Shown: positions 15,847-25,211, counted from the stretch's first letter. The stretch is DNA of 64,000 nucleotides from Candidatus Melainabacteria bacterium (GCA_023250195.1 JAHFBF010000005.1:108025-172024), one strand, 5' to 3'. A program made the numbers and translations. Notes: generated by a model not told the origin, from the sequence alone.

Positions 15847-16983
15847 TTAACACTGTTTTTCTGCTGTTTTAGTGAATTTATTTAGAGTGCTAAAAACAAA
15901 CTCCGGTGTCAATAATTTCATACAGCTTAAATGTGAACACTTTACTTTTACATCACATGGTTGACAGGGTAATAATTGATTTAACCTTATTGGGAAAACC
16001 ATTTTACCTACTGGAAGCCAGCGTTCAGGCCTTGTGGGTCCATATAAAACATAAGTAGGAATCCCACTTGCTGCAGCAATATGTGCATTTCCAGAATCTA
16101 CACAAATAGCTAAATCAAGTTCTTTATAAATTGAGTAACATTCTCTAATCGAAGTTAATCCACAGAGATCAAGAGTTTTAAACTTGTTTTTGTTTTTACA
16201 CCAGCTTAATATCTTTTCATAAATTTCTTTATCAATCTTTGCTCCAGTAAAAACAAACTGAGCTTCAAACTGTTCAAACAGACTATCCATAAGCTTTGCA
16301 AAATATCTCTTTGACCATATTTTATAAGGGTGTGCACTACTGGCATGAATTAAAATTTTTGGCTTAAAACGATCGAGTCTTACTACAAATCCATTAGCTC
16401 TTGTTTCTTCTTTTTTATCCAAATGAATTTCAGGAATATATTTTTTAGTCTTTATATCAAGCGGCTCCAGACAATTCAAGAAATTATCCAGCTCATGAAG
16501 TTTTTGATCATATTTAACAGAATGCGTAAGCAAAAAAAACCTAAACTCTGTATCGAAACCAATTCTACACTTAATTCCAGCAAGTGCTGCAAGTAATGCA
16601 CTTGAAAAAGATCTCTTTAAAACAAATGCAAGATCGTATTCCTGTTTTCGAAGAGCTTTTGCACAATCAAAAAGTGAATAATAAATCTCCAATCTCTGAT
16701 CTCCCGCCCACTTTGTGGGCGAGACTCGCTCGCTTTGCGAGCGGCTGATCTCTGATCTCTGTTTCTCATATTTATGAAAATCCGTGTTGTCAAAATAAAT
16801 CACATTATTCACATCAGGATTTCTTTCAATAAGCTCCCCGCTGTTTGGTGAAACCAGAACATCGATTTGTGCATTCGGAAAATTTTCTCTGACATTTTTT
16901 ATAAAGGGGATTGTTAGAACCGTGTCCCCAATAAATCTATATCTTAAGATTAAAATCTTTTTAATTTTATTTTTATCTATCAT
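15847..16983 (-). CDS. Glycosyltransferase family 9 (heptosyltransferase-like)
   Basis: A 378-residue GT9 glycosyltransferase, the family that adds heptose or related sugars to the lipopolysaccharide core. The N-terminus IKKILILRYRFIGDTVLTIPFI is diagnostic. The C-terminal sugar-nucleotide site reads VDSGNAHIAAASGIPTYVLYGPTRPERW near 290-318. Residues about 75-97 are encoded by a double-hairpin repeat (16692-16759) that interrupts the region normally linking two secondary-structure elements. The frame stays open through the insertion. Supports an LPS-bearing outer membrane; acceptor unknown. Confidence 0.85.
   Translation of the reverse strand: MIDKNKIKKILILRYRFIGDTVLTIPFIKNVRENFPNAQIDVLVSPNSGELIERNPDVNNVIYFDNTDFHKYEKQRSEISRSQSERVSPTKWAGDQRLEIYYSLFDCAKALRKQEYDLAFVLKRSFSSALLAALAGIKCRIGFDTEFRFFLLTHSVKYDQKLHELDNFLNCLEPLDIKTKKYIPEIHLDKKEETRANGFVVRLDRFKPKILIHASSAHPYKIWSKRYFAKLMDSLFEQFEAQFVFTGAKIDKEIYEKILSWCKNKNKFKTLDLCGLTSIRECYSIYKELDLAICVDSGNAHIAAASGIPTYVLYGPTRPERWLPVGKMVFPIRLNQLLPCQPCDVKVKCSHLSCMKLLTPEFVFSTLNKFTKTAEKQC
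16692..16759. repeat. In-frame double-hairpin insertion in GT9 gene
   Basis: Two adjacent GC-rich hairpins (16705-16711/16715-16721 and 16727-16733/16737-16743, TTT loops) are flanked by identical 12-bp direct repeats ATCTCTGATCTC at 16692-16703 and 16748-16759. They lie inside the GT9 coding sequence with no stop introduced. The direct repeats look like a target duplication or slippage product. Confidence 0.7.
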
Positions 16984-16985
16984 AA

Positions 16986-17086
16986 AGGACTTTCACAAAA
17001 GCGAACCTATTGCCCGAAGCGTAATTTGGAAGCAAAGCGGACATGGAGCAAAGGGCTGTATGGTGAGCATAAAAAGTGAAAGTCCT
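16986..17086. repeat. 101-bp element with 11-bp terminal inverted repeats
   Basis: AGGACTTTCAC at 16986-16996 and GTGAAAGTCCT at 17076-17086 bound a segment filling the whole gap between lpd and the GT9 gene. The inside carries no ORF and little symmetry. It could be a small non-autonomous element or a large transcript hairpin. Confidence 0.5.
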
Positions 17087-17087
17087 G

Positions 17088-18524
17088 TTATACATGCACT
17101 GCTTCACCGAGACAGTCTTCCAGAGCTTCAAACACAACTTCAGAATAAGTGGGATGTGCATGAATAGAGTTTACAATTTTATCAACCGTTAAATCATTTT
17201 GCATAGCTACAACAAGCTCATGAATTAAATTTGAAGCTTCTGGTCCTATAATATGAGCTCCAAGAATCTTCTTTGTATTTTTATCCATTAGTATTTTCAC
17301 AAGACCTTCCGTTAAACCTGATGCTTTTGCTTTTCCGCTTGCTAAAAACAAAAACTTCCCTGTTTTATATTCTGCTTTCTTCTCTTTCAGAGCCTCTTCG
17401 GTCTCGCCAATAAAGGCTATTTCCGGATAACCAAAGATGCAGGATGGTATCAGATTTCCATCAAATTCTTTTTTCTTACCTAAAATGTTTTCAGCTACTA
17501 CTTTTGCCTGAGTACTTGCTGTATGAGCCAACTGTGGGAAATTTGTAACGTCTCCAACTGCCCAGATATTTTTTTTACTTGTTTGCATACCGCTGTCTGT
17601 TTTTATAAAACCCTGTGGATCGAGTTCAACCCCTACGCTTTCAAGTCCAAGATTTTCGACATTTGGTTTCCTGCCAACAGCAATTAAGATCTGATCAAAT
17701 TCTTCTATTTCTCTCCGGCTATCAACCGTACTAATAAACTCTGCCTGAACCTTGTCCTGCATCTTGCTTAAAAATTTTGAGGCTGTGTTCGGCTTTAGGT
17801 TTATTCCTCTGCGCTTTAAGCTCCTGACTAAATTCTCCGAGATTTCCAGATCTAAGATCGGACAGATAAACTCTTTTATCTCTGCAATTGTAACTTTAGA
17901 ACCAAGTACATTAAATATTCTTGCAAACTCAATTCCAATAGGTCCTGAGCCTATAACTAAAAGCTTTTCCGGCACTTTTGGAATATTCCAGATATCATCA
18001 CTTGAGACTATTAAATTTTTATCAAAGTCAAATGTTGGAATAGATCTTGGTCTTGATCCTGTAGCAATTATTATTTCATCTGTATCAATCTCAGCATTTC
18101 CATCTTTTCCTGATATCAATACTTTTTTGTGCGCTATTTTCGCTTCGCCATTCACAAATTTGATTTCATTTTTTTGAAAAAGTTTTTCCAACCCAACTGT
18201 AAGCTGTTTAATTACCTCTGACTGGTAAGATCTCAAAAAATCTACGCTTATTTTTGCTTCGCCAGAAAATATTTTCCTTTTTAAAGAAGAATCCCTAAAA
18301 TGCTCAAAAAGACTAATATGATCTAAAAGAGCTTTAGTAGGAATACAGCCTACATTAAGGCACGTGCCACCAGGATACTTCTTATCAATTAACGTTACAT
18401 CTAAGCCTGCTTTTGCAAGTTTAACTGCTGTATAGTATCCACCTGGTCCTGCTCCAATTATTACTACTTTTTTTTTATAACGCTTTGTCGCTTCTTCGTT
18501 TATTTTATTTTTTTCTTTGGGCAC
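17088..18524 (-). CDS. lpd: Dihydrolipoyl dehydrogenase (E3)
   Basis: A 478-residue flavoprotein disulfide reductase that reoxidises lipoamide in pyruvate/2-oxoacid dehydrogenase or glycine cleavage complexes. It has the FAD site VVIIGAGPGGYYTAVKLAKAG (residues 20-40), the redox pair C55/C60 in GGTCLNVGCIPTK, the NAD site VIGSGPIGIEFA near 191-202, and the catalytic dyad HAHPTYSE near the C-terminus. Translation starts at GTG with GAGGAG eight bases upstream. The partner E1/E2 genes are not in the window. Confidence 0.93.
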   Translation of the reverse strand: MPKEKNKINEEATKRYKKKVVIIGAGPGGYYTAVKLAKAGLDVTLIDKKYPGGTCLNVGCIPTKALLDHISLFEHFRDSSLKRKIFSGEAKISVDFLRSYQSEVIKQLTVGLEKLFQKNEIKFVNGEAKIAHKKVLISGKDGNAEIDTDEIIIATGSRPRSIPTFDFDKNLIVSSDDIWNIPKVPEKLLVIGSGPIGIEFARIFNVLGSKVTIAEIKEFICPILDLEISENLVRSLKRRGINLKPNTASKFLSKMQDKVQAEFISTVDSRREIEEFDQILIAVGRKPNVENLGLESVGVELDPQGFIKTDSGMQTSKKNIWAVGDVTNFPQLAHTASTQAKVVAENILGKKKEFDGNLIPSCIFGYPEIAFIGETEEALKEKKAEYKTGKFLFLASGKAKASGLTEGLVKILMDKNTKKILGAHIIGPEASNLIHELVVAMQNDLTVDKIVNSIHAHPTYSEVVFEALEDCLGEAVHV

Positions 18525-18954
18525 TATGAAGACTCCTCGCTATTTAAATGCTTTATCTCTCAGCGTGAAGACTTTCGCTTTCAAAAAGTCTTCGCCTTTC
18601 TATTCAAATATACATATCGTAATTATTATGGCAGAGCAGAGGCATTTCACGAAACGTTTCTATAAGTAACCTGTCAGAAAAGATAACTTAGATTTGCTAA
18701 TAGGTTAAAAATTTGTCTTAAAAGGAAATACATGTAAGCTATTTTTAGACTAATAAACAACTTCTTAACAGGCTATTTGCTTGCCTTATCTATGTTTATA
18801 AGGTTTCTTACATAAATAGTTGTTTACTATTACTCCTATATTATATAAAAAATAATAGAAAGAAAAAATATATTAATCTATGTGTTTCAGTATAAAATTA
18901 TTAACTAAAGAACTTTATTATAGTAGAGTATAAAATTTAATAAAAAGGAAATAT
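18525..18954. other. AT-rich gap upstream of dnaN
   Basis: 430 bases without a gene. A hairpin GAAGACTTT/AAAGTCTTC (18567-18575 with 18585-18593) lies just upstream of lpd. A second inverted repeat, TAAACAACT/AGTTGTTTA (18754-18762 with 18818-18826), encloses CCTTAT/ATAAGG (18784-18789 with 18798-18803). The end is extremely AT-rich and holds the dnaN promoter (TATAAA near 18930) and an AAGGAAA ribosome site. An origin is possible next to dnaN, but I could not find convincing DnaA boxes. Confidence 0.35.
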
Positions 18955-20091
18955 ATGGACATTGAAGTAAAAACAGAACAATTTAAAAAAGTAGTTTCAT
19001 GTGCCAGTAGAGCAACATCAAATAAAGCAATACAGCCGATTTTAAATAATATATTACTCTCCAGCGAAAAAGGTTTTCTAATGGTTTCAGCTACAGACTT
19101 AGATCTTGCTATAGAGTGTAAATTACCGGCTGAAATTTTAAAACCTGGAAGGATAACATTACCGGCAAAAAAATTGGATGAAATAGTTAATAAGGCATCT
19201 GGAAATAGTGTAAATATTTCAATAGATAAAAATCAACTTGCAAAAATATTAAGTGATAAAGCCAGGTTTCAAATAAACGGAGTAAGTCCAGATGAGTTTC
19301 CCGAAGTAATTTCAAAAAAAGAAGGAGAAAATCCCTTTAAAATAGAACAAAAAGAACTTTTACAGGGAATATCACTAACTTCATTTGCTACTTCAAAGTT
19401 TGAAAGTACCAGTATTCTATCCGGGGTAAACTTTGAAATAAAGGGAAATAAATTTGAAATAGGGGCAACTGATGGAAGTAGATTAGCAAGATATATAGGA
19501 AATGTTATTGAAAATAAAGAAGAAAAAAATCAAACTAGATCAGCAGTTATTCCTGGAAGAGCTCTTAATGAACTTGAAAGGTTAATTGATACGTTTAAAG
19601 AGGGAAATGAATTCGTGCTAATTTACTTTTTAAATGGACAGGTAATATTTCAAAATAATGATTTTTCACTCAGCACCAGACTTATAAACGGAACATTTCC
19701 TGAGTATGATAAATTAATTCCAAAAGAGCAATCAAATAAAGCGATATTTTCAAGAGGAGAACTTTTATCTGCACTTGAAAGAGTTGCAATACTTGCAAAT
19801 GAAAGAACAAATGTTATTAAACTTACTTTCGAAAAGGGCAAAAAAGTTTCCCAGTTAAACTCAAACTCTCCTGACTATGGAAATGCTACTGATGAAATAG
19901 AGGTTGAATATACAGGCAACAGTATGGAAATTGCTTTTAACTATAGGTACTTAACAGAAGCGTTAAGGAACTTACAGGCAGATAAGGTTTTAATTGAAAT
20001 TGAAACCCCTTTATCTCCAATACTTCTAAAGTTAAGTGAAAAAGCAGATTATAGCTATACTTACCTTATCATGCCAGTTCAGCTAAGATAG
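18955..20091 (+). CDS. dnaN: DNA polymerase III beta sliding clamp
   Basis: A 378-residue sliding clamp that tethers polymerase III to DNA. The three-domain beta-clamp layout is present: the N-terminus MDIEVKTEQFKKVVS, the middle ATDGSRLARY near 175-184, and the diagnostic C-terminus TYLIMPVQLR. It has AAGGAAA before the ATG. It leads a co-directional run dnaN-murF-pgi. dnaA and recF, often its neighbours, are absent. Confidence 0.96.
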   Translation: MDIEVKTEQFKKVVSCASRATSNKAIQPILNNILLSSEKGFLMVSATDLDLAIECKLPAEILKPGRITLPAKKLDEIVNKASGNSVNISIDKNQLAKILSDKARFQINGVSPDEFPEVISKKEGENPFKIEQKELLQGISLTSFATSKFESTSILSGVNFEIKGNKFEIGATDGSRLARYIGNVIENKEEKNQTRSAVIPGRALNELERLIDTFKEGNEFVLIYFLNGQVIFQNNDFSLSTRLINGTFPEYDKLIPKEQSNKAIFSRGELLSALERVAILANERTNVIKLTFEKGKKVSQLNSNSPDYGNATDEIEVEYTGNSMEIAFNYRYLTEALRNLQADKVLIEIETPLSPILLKLSEKADYSYTYLIMPVQLR

Positions 20092-20127
20092 TCACTAACA
20101 TAAGCCCGGATAATCCAGTTAATTCAC

Positions 20128-21513
20128 ATGAGATTAATTAAGTTTGAAGCAAAATTCCATCCAGAAGAATTAAATCAGCTTTTTGGATCAAAGCTAGGGA
20201 CAAACTTTGAAGTGTCAGTTTGTACTGATTCTAGAGTTGTAAAATCCGATCAGATTTTTTTACCTTTAAAAGGAGGATCATTTGATGGTCATGATTATAT
20301 AAACAGTATATTTGAAAAATTCCTTAACAGGAAAAATAGGCATCCACTTTCATTTTGTGAAAAGAAAAAAATCAACAAAGTAAAAAAACAGTACAGAGAC
20401 AGATTAATTATTGTTAATAACACATTGGATGCCTATCATAAGCTTGCAAACCACTATAGAAAAAAAATAAATCCAGAAGTTGTTGCGATTACCGGAAGCT
20501 CCGGAAAAACAACAGCAAAAGATTTAGTAGCAGGTGTTTTATCATCAGGATTTAAGGTTCATAAAACACAGGCAAACTTTAACAATGAAATCGGTGTACC
20601 AAAAACCATTCTTGAAATGCCTGTAGATACTGAGGTGTTAATAATTGAGCTTGCTATGAGAGGAAAAGGTGAAATTGAACTTCTATCCAAAATAGCAGAG
20701 CCTGATATAGCTGTAATTACAAATGTAGGAACTGCACATATTGGAAGGCTTGGAAGTGCCCAATCTATAGTAAGTGCTAAATGTGAAATCCTCAAACATT
20801 TGAAAAAAAGTGGACTTGCTATTTTATGGAATGATCAAAAATTGCTTAAAACAGCAAGTAAAATGTGGAGTGGGAAGACAGCAACATTTGATTTAGATCA
20901 AGCATCTGATATAACCTTTAAGGATGGAAAAACTTATTTCACTCTGAATATAAGGAAACTTTGTTATGAAAAATATTCTGTTCGTGCTTTGGGGAATATT
21001 CATGTTTTGAATTCTCTAATTGCGATTTTAATTGCAAAATACCTTGGACTTGTAAACCACGAGATTCAAAGAGGACTTTCAGCATTTACGATTCCTTTTG
21101 GCAGAGGTGGTCTTATCCAGATCTCCAGAGATATTTATTTAATTGATGAGTCATATAATGCAAATCCGGACTCAGTAAAAGCAGCGGTAGATAATTTAGT
21201 AGGATGTTGGGGAAATGGATATAAAAAGCTCCTTGTTTTAGGAGAGCTTGCAGAGCTTGGTAAACATGAGGATAAATTATTGTATGGCTTGTCAAAGTGG
21301 TTAAAGACTCAGGAGCTAAGTACTGTAATTACTGTTGGGAAGAAGTTGAAACCATTTTTTAGTGCACTAAACGTTAAAAACGTAAGCAATACAGATGAGT
21401 GTCGTGCTATCTTAAAGAAGTTGCTTACACCAAATTCCGTAGTCCTTATAAAAGGGTCACGTGTGGCTGGATTAGAAAAGGTAATAGAAAATCTTGTCAA
21501 AAATAAAAATTGA
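20128..21513 (+). CDS. murF: UDP-MurNAc-pentapeptide synthetase MurF
   Basis: A 461-residue Mur ligase that adds D-Ala-D-Ala to UDP-MurNAc-tripeptide in peptidoglycan synthesis. It has the ATP loop AITGSSGKTTAK near residues 122-133, the substrate segment TQANFNNEIGVP, EL(A)MRGKGEI, and the C-terminal SYNANPDS. Unusually, the N-terminal substrate domain carries a lysine/arginine-rich stretch between residues ~65 and 93 (NRKNRHPLSFCEKKKINK and onward) where relatives usually have a short alanine/valine segment. It overlaps pgi by 20 bases. Confidence 0.93.
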   Translation: MRLIKFEAKFHPEELNQLFGSKLGTNFEVSVCTDSRVVKSDQIFLPLKGGSFDGHDYINSIFEKFLNRKNRHPLSFCEKKKINKVKKQYRDRLIIVNNTLDAYHKLANHYRKKINPEVVAITGSSGKTTAKDLVAGVLSSGFKVHKTQANFNNEIGVPKTILEMPVDTEVLIIELAMRGKGEIELLSKIAEPDIAVITNVGTAHIGRLGSAQSIVSAKCEILKHLKKSGLAILWNDQKLLKTASKMWSGKTATFDLDQASDITFKDGKTYFTLNIRKLCYEKYSVRALGNIHVLNSLIAILIAKYLGLVNHEIQRGLSAFTIPFGRGGLIQISRDIYLIDESYNANPDSVKAAVDNLVGCWGNGYKKLLVLGELAELGKHEDKLLYGLSKWLKTQELSTVITVGKKLKPFFSALNVKNVSNTDECRAILKKLLTPNSVVLIKGSRVAGLEKVIENLVKNKN

Positions 21514-22798
21514 TCTAACAAACTATCTGGGAATTGAAAAAAACATAGACTTTAGGGGTCATCAGGATAAAGTCTTTAGTATAATTTCAAATCTTTACTC
21601 ATCAAAGTCAAACCCACCGGCAATGACAGGCTGGCTGAATCTTCCCAATGATTTGGGAATGTTTCAACAGATAAGTGATTATGTAGAAAAGATTAAAAGT
21701 GCTGATCAATACCAGCATCTTCTTGTTCTTGGAATAGGCGGCTCAAGTCTTGGAGCCCAGGCACTAATTGAGAGTTTAAAAACAAATCTCTGGAACAGAC
21801 TTTCTGCAACAAAAAGAAAAGGTTACTTAACAGTTGATTTTATAGATAACCTTGATCCTGTAATTATCAGAACCATTTTAAGCAGACTTAAGCTGGATAA
21901 AACATTGTTTGTAGTTATTTCAAAAGCAGGCGGTACAGTTGAAACCATTGTTCCAATGCTTATTGCAAAAGAGTGGGTGGGAGAAAATTTTTATAAACAG
22001 TGTGTGTTCATTACCGGCGTAGAGACATCCCGCGGGATATCTCTACTGTATGAATTATCCCAAAAACATAATGTCCCTGTTTTCCCTATTCCTGAAAATG
22101 TGGGAGGAAGATACTCAGTATTTTCTTCTGTAGGGCTTTTACCGGCTGCGCTTTGCGGGGTTGATCTAAATGAAGTAAAATCAGGATTGCTTGAAGCAGA
22201 CAGCTTATGCCAGATGCAGGATATAAGAGTAAATATTGCAGCAAGTATCGCCCTTTGTTCATATTTTTCTTATCTGGCAAATAAAAATATTTTTGTTTTA
22301 ATGCCGTACTCTACATGTATGAAGCGTTTTGTAGACTGGTTTATACAACTCTGGGCAGAATCAATCGGGAAAAATCAGAAAGGTTCTACACCTATTTGTG
22401 CCATTGGTGCTACAGACCAGCACTCACAACTTCAGCTATTTAATGAAGGGCCAAATGATAAATTAATTTGTTTTGTAAAAGTAAGCAAACACAAAAGAGA
22501 CTTAACAATCCCTGATTATTCAAATGACAATCCAAATTTCAGAGCATATGCAGGACATAAAGTAGGGCAGATATTAAATATAGAACTGGATGCTACAAGA
22601 CGTGCACTTACTGAAAACAAAAGACCAAATATTACGGTTACTCTTCCCGAGTTAAATGAATTTTATATTTCACAATTTATGTATATTCTGGAAGTTGCCA
22701 CTGCAATAAAAGGGAATTTGCTTGGAGTAAATCCATTTGATCAGCCTGGAGTTGAGCTTGCAAAGAGGTATACAAAAGAAGCGTTAATGCAGTCGTAA
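21494..22798 (+). CDS. pgi: Glucose-6-phosphate isomerase
   Basis: A 434-residue phosphoglucose isomerase interconverting glucose-6-P and fructose-6-P. It has the SIS-fold motifs LGIGGSSLGAQAL near 79-91, VISKAGGTVET near 142-152, the signature NVGGRYSVFS near 199-208, and GATDQHSQLQL. It is shorter than the ~550-residue proteobacterial type and matches the short bacterial class. Translation probably starts at TTG (21494) inside the murF end. Residues about 176-185 are encoded by a near-perfect 28-bp palindrome (22019-22046) lying just ahead of the active-site signature. Confidence 0.93.
   Translation: MSKIKIDLTNYLGIEKNIDFRGHQDKVFSIISNLYSSKSNPPAMTGWLNLPNDLGMFQQISDYVEKIKSADQYQHLLVLGIGGSSLGAQALIESLKTNLWNRLSATKRKGYLTVDFIDNLDPVIIRTILSRLKLDKTLFVVISKAGGTVETIVPMLIAKEWVGENFYKQCVFITGVETSRGISLLYELSQKHNVPVFPIPENVGGRYSVFSSVGLLPAALCGVDLNEVKSGLLEADSLCQMQDIRVNIAASIALCSYFSYLANKNIFVLMPYSTCMKRFVDWFIQLWAESIGKNQKGSTPICAIGATDQHSQLQLFNEGPNDKLICFVKVSKHKRDLTIPDYSNDNPNFRAYAGHKVGQILNIELDATRRALTENKRPNITVTLPELNEFYISQFMYILEVATAIKGNLLGVNPFDQPGVELAKRYTKEALMQS
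22019..22046. repeat. 28-bp palindrome inside pgi
   Basis: A palindrome GTAGAGACATCCC/GGGATATCTCTAC centred on CCGCGG with one mismatched pair. It is read through in frame as GVETSRGISL. The GTAGAGA ends match the family also seen in ffh and the cytochrome gene. Confidence 0.8.
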
Positions 22799-22811
22799 TA
22801 TTCGAAAGCCT

Positions 22812-23570
22812 TTATATCCTTACAGCAACCAATTCTTTTTTCATTTCTTCTTTAATCTCTTTTATTGAAACGTCTTTATAATGCAAAATTGAAGCAAGCA
22901 GAGCGGCACTGCAGTCAGTTTTCTTAAATACATCAACGACATCTTCTATTCTACCGGCCCCGCCAGAAGCAATCACCGGGACATTTACAGATGCAACCAT
23001 TTTTTTTGTAAGCTCTATATCATAGCCTGCTTTTGTACCATCAGCATCCATGCTGGTAAGTAATATTTCTCCAGCCCCAAGTTCTACTGCTTTTTTTGCC
23101 CACTCAATTGCATCAAATCCTGTATCCTCGCGGCCGCCTCTAATATAAACATTCCATTTTTCTGATCTCTGTTTTTTTGCATCAATAGCCAAGACTATAC
23201 ACTGCGATCCAAATTTGACTGCTCCTTGTTTGATGAGGTCAGGATTTTTAACTGCAGAGGTATTGATCGTTATTTTATCGGCACCTGCTCTTAAAATATC
23301 TTTCATTTGATCCGTGGTACTGATACCGCCGCCCACGGTAAATGGTATAAAAATTTCTCTGGCAACAGCTTCTACAACTTCAATTATTGTTTTTCTTTCT
23401 TCATGACTTGCTGTTATATCCAGGAAGCAGAGTTCATCAGCACTTTCATTGTTATAGTATTTTGCAAGCTCTACTGGATCGCCGGCATCCTTTAAATCTA
23501 AAAATTTAGTGCCCTTAACTACACGGCCATCTTTTATATCTAAGCAGGGGATTATACGTTTGGCTAACAT
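22812..23570 (-). CDS. hisF: Imidazole glycerol phosphate synthase subunit HisF
   Basis: A 252-residue (beta/alpha)8 cyclase subunit. With HisH it makes imidazole glycerol phosphate and AICAR in histidine synthesis. Key parts: [15 protein letters not shown] with the catalytic Asp at about residue 11, [31 protein letters not shown] with the second catalytic Asp, and PVIASGGAG. The start has TACAAT seven bases upstream and no Shine-Dalgarno. No other his genes are present, so the pathway is dispersed. Confidence 0.96.
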   Translation of the reverse strand: MLAKRIIPCLDIKDGRVVKGTKFLDLKDAGDPVELAKYYNNESADELCFLDITASHEERKTIIEVVEAVAREIFIPFTVGGGISTTDQMKDILRAGADKITINTSAVKNPDLIKQGAVKFGSQCIVLAIDAKKQRSEKWNVYIRGGREDTGFDAIEWAKKAVELGAGEILLTSMDADGTKAGYDIELTKKMVASVNVPVIASGGAGRIEDVVDVFKKTDCSAALLASILHYKDVSIKEIKEEMKKELVAVRI

Positions 23571-23609
23571 GAGAATAATTGTAACCCGTTGTAATATAGA
23601 AAATTAAAA

Positions 23610-24359
23610 TTAGTTCAATGCTTGTTGTGAAAGTACCGGAGACTCAGTAACTTCTCTAATTAAAGAAGGAATTTTGTCATAAGGCAGGTACATATAAGAA
23701 CAATTCCCATCAAATCTAGGGTAGTCAGGATTTTTATATACTAAAGAATCATCCGCATGTTTTTTGGCTAAAAGACCCAACAAAATATCTGTGTTGCAAG
23801 CTTCATGTTCAGTCATTTCCCCAGTTGTTAGCGTGTTAAACCCAAACCCTTTAAACATTACTGGATTAACACCTCCACCTGGTTCAGCAAGAATTCTCCC
23901 TTCCCCACCAGATCCAAGGCTTCTTTGACCAGCAATTTTTAAGAGCTCTTTTTCTGGAGAAGCATATGTCTGGGCATCTAAAATCTCAAGATGAGTTATT
24001 AACACTTTTGGTGTATTTAATTCTCTCTCAGATCCATTTCCATACTGGCTTTGAGGAACCCAATCTTCCATTGGAGTAACATATGCAGGACAAATGAGTT
24101 TATTATCCTTTCCTCTTTTAAATACCTCAAGTTGTAAAAAGCCGACTCTGTTTCCTTCCGGATCGGCCATTGTATATAACTCTTTTCCATATGAACTTGA
24201 AAAATGAACTGTGCATCTCTTTGTTTTGCCAGAATGAGTTTTTAACTTTACAGAACCTACTTCAAGGCCATAAGCACTGGCCTTGTTTAAAGCTTTGACT
24301 GGAGGCAAACTTGGTTTTGGGAAAAAACTTCCGCCTGGTATTCTTGAATTATCGCTCAT
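23610..24359 (-). CDS. Orphan protein
   Basis: A 249-residue protein starting MSDNSRIPGGSFFPKPSLPPVK, again a proline/serine-rich N-terminus, followed by a region with probable beta structure and a middle VTPMEDWVPQSQYGNG. No signal peptide, membrane segment or known motif. It sits beside two more orphans (24499 and 25212) between hisF and aspS. A TACTAT hexamer lies about eight bases before the ATG. Function unknown. Confidence 0.55.
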   Translation of the reverse strand: MSDNSRIPGGSFFPKPSLPPVKALNKASAYGLEVGSVKLKTHSGKTKRCTVHFSSSYGKELYTMADPEGNRVGFLQLEVFKRGKDNKLICPAYVTPMEDWVPQSQYGNGSERELNTPKVLITHLEILDAQTYASPEKELLKIAGQRSLGSGGEGRILAEPGGGVNPVMFKGFGFNTLTTGEMTEHEACNTDILLGLLAKKHADDSLVYKNPDYPRFDGNCSYMYLPYDKIPSLIREVTESPVLSQQALN

Positions 24360-24498
24360 TTCTTTTGATAGTATAAAACCCGTTTTAAGAAGGAATTAAG
24401 AAGTATTAATTGAGAGGTTAATCCCAATAATTTAAGTTTGATCAGCAGTAGATATTGTATTATAGTCAGTATCTTGATAACATCTTTCAAATAAATTT

Positions 24499-25203
24499 AT
24501 GCAGGCAAACCCGATTGTCTTAGGAAAACAATCACTAAGAAGTAGTTTTATTACTGCTTTGAAGAGCTGTGAGCAGAGAAAAAAACTTCAGCCGGGTTAT
24601 ATAAACTATGATCAGATTAAATTCTTACGAGATTTTCCTGCCAGAACAGAAGCAGAAGAAGCAAAAAGTTTTGATCTGGAAGCCAGACAGATAATGAGAG
24701 CACTTCATGAGGCACAAAGAGCTGTAATTGTAGATGCAGATTCTTTAGAGAAGGGCTTGGCAATCATTAATCAATACAAAGGATGCTGGAAAATCACTGA
24801 TGAGATAATTGAAAAACTTTATGTTGTTGCTTATGATCCGGAAATGCCGGATAAAGCTGAGATTGTCAGAGATATAAAGAAAGCACTTGAAATGCTGGCG
24901 AGGTTTCATAGACAGAGTAAAGTGGTTTTTATTACGGTAAATGGACATGCTTTTAACTTTGCAATGGATCTGGCAAAATCAAAAAATGAAATCGATTTTG
25001 ATCTGCCTGAGTTTAGTAAAATAGTTGAGGTAAGTCCGGAAGAAGCATGGTCACTGATAGCATCAAACGTTATAAATGGAAAAACAGCTTTTGTCCACGA
25101 AGCTCTTCTTAGGAGAAATCCCGCAATTGCTTTGATGTCAAAAACCCTTAATGAAGAACAGAGGGACAGGGTAAATGTAGTAATTGCAAGAAAGAAATTT
25201 TAA
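24499..25203 (+). CDS. Orphan protein, helical
   Basis: A 234-residue protein without recognisable domains. It has charged alternating helices (RTEAEEAKSFDLEARQIMRALHEAQ) and is probably cytoplasmic. No ribosome site is seen before the ATG. It converges with the next orphan gene with eight bases between stops. Function unknown. Confidence 0.55.
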   Translation: MQANPIVLGKQSLRSSFITALKSCEQRKKLQPGYINYDQIKFLRDFPARTEAEEAKSFDLEARQIMRALHEAQRAVIVDADSLEKGLAIINQYKGCWKITDEIIEKLYVVAYDPEMPDKAEIVRDIKKALEMLARFHRQSKVVFITVNGHAFNFAMDLAKSKNEIDFDLPEFSKIVEVSPEEAWSLIASNVINGKTAFVHEALLRRNPAIALMSKTLNEEQRDRVNVVIARKKF

Positions 25204-25211
25204 GATTCTGT

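Noticed and set aside
18525..18954. Replication origin call
   Set aside because: No convincing DnaA boxes, no dnaA nearby and no clear strand switch; left as a gap description.
23128..23146. GC-rich CGCGGCCGC palindrome in hisF
   Set aside because: It encodes RGGREDTG, a conserved HisF motif, so it is native sequence, not an insertion.
23157..23170. TCTGATCTCTG in hisF resembling the direct repeats in the GT9 gene
   Set aside because: Short match without flanking hairpins; probably chance, and the encoded residues fit hisF.
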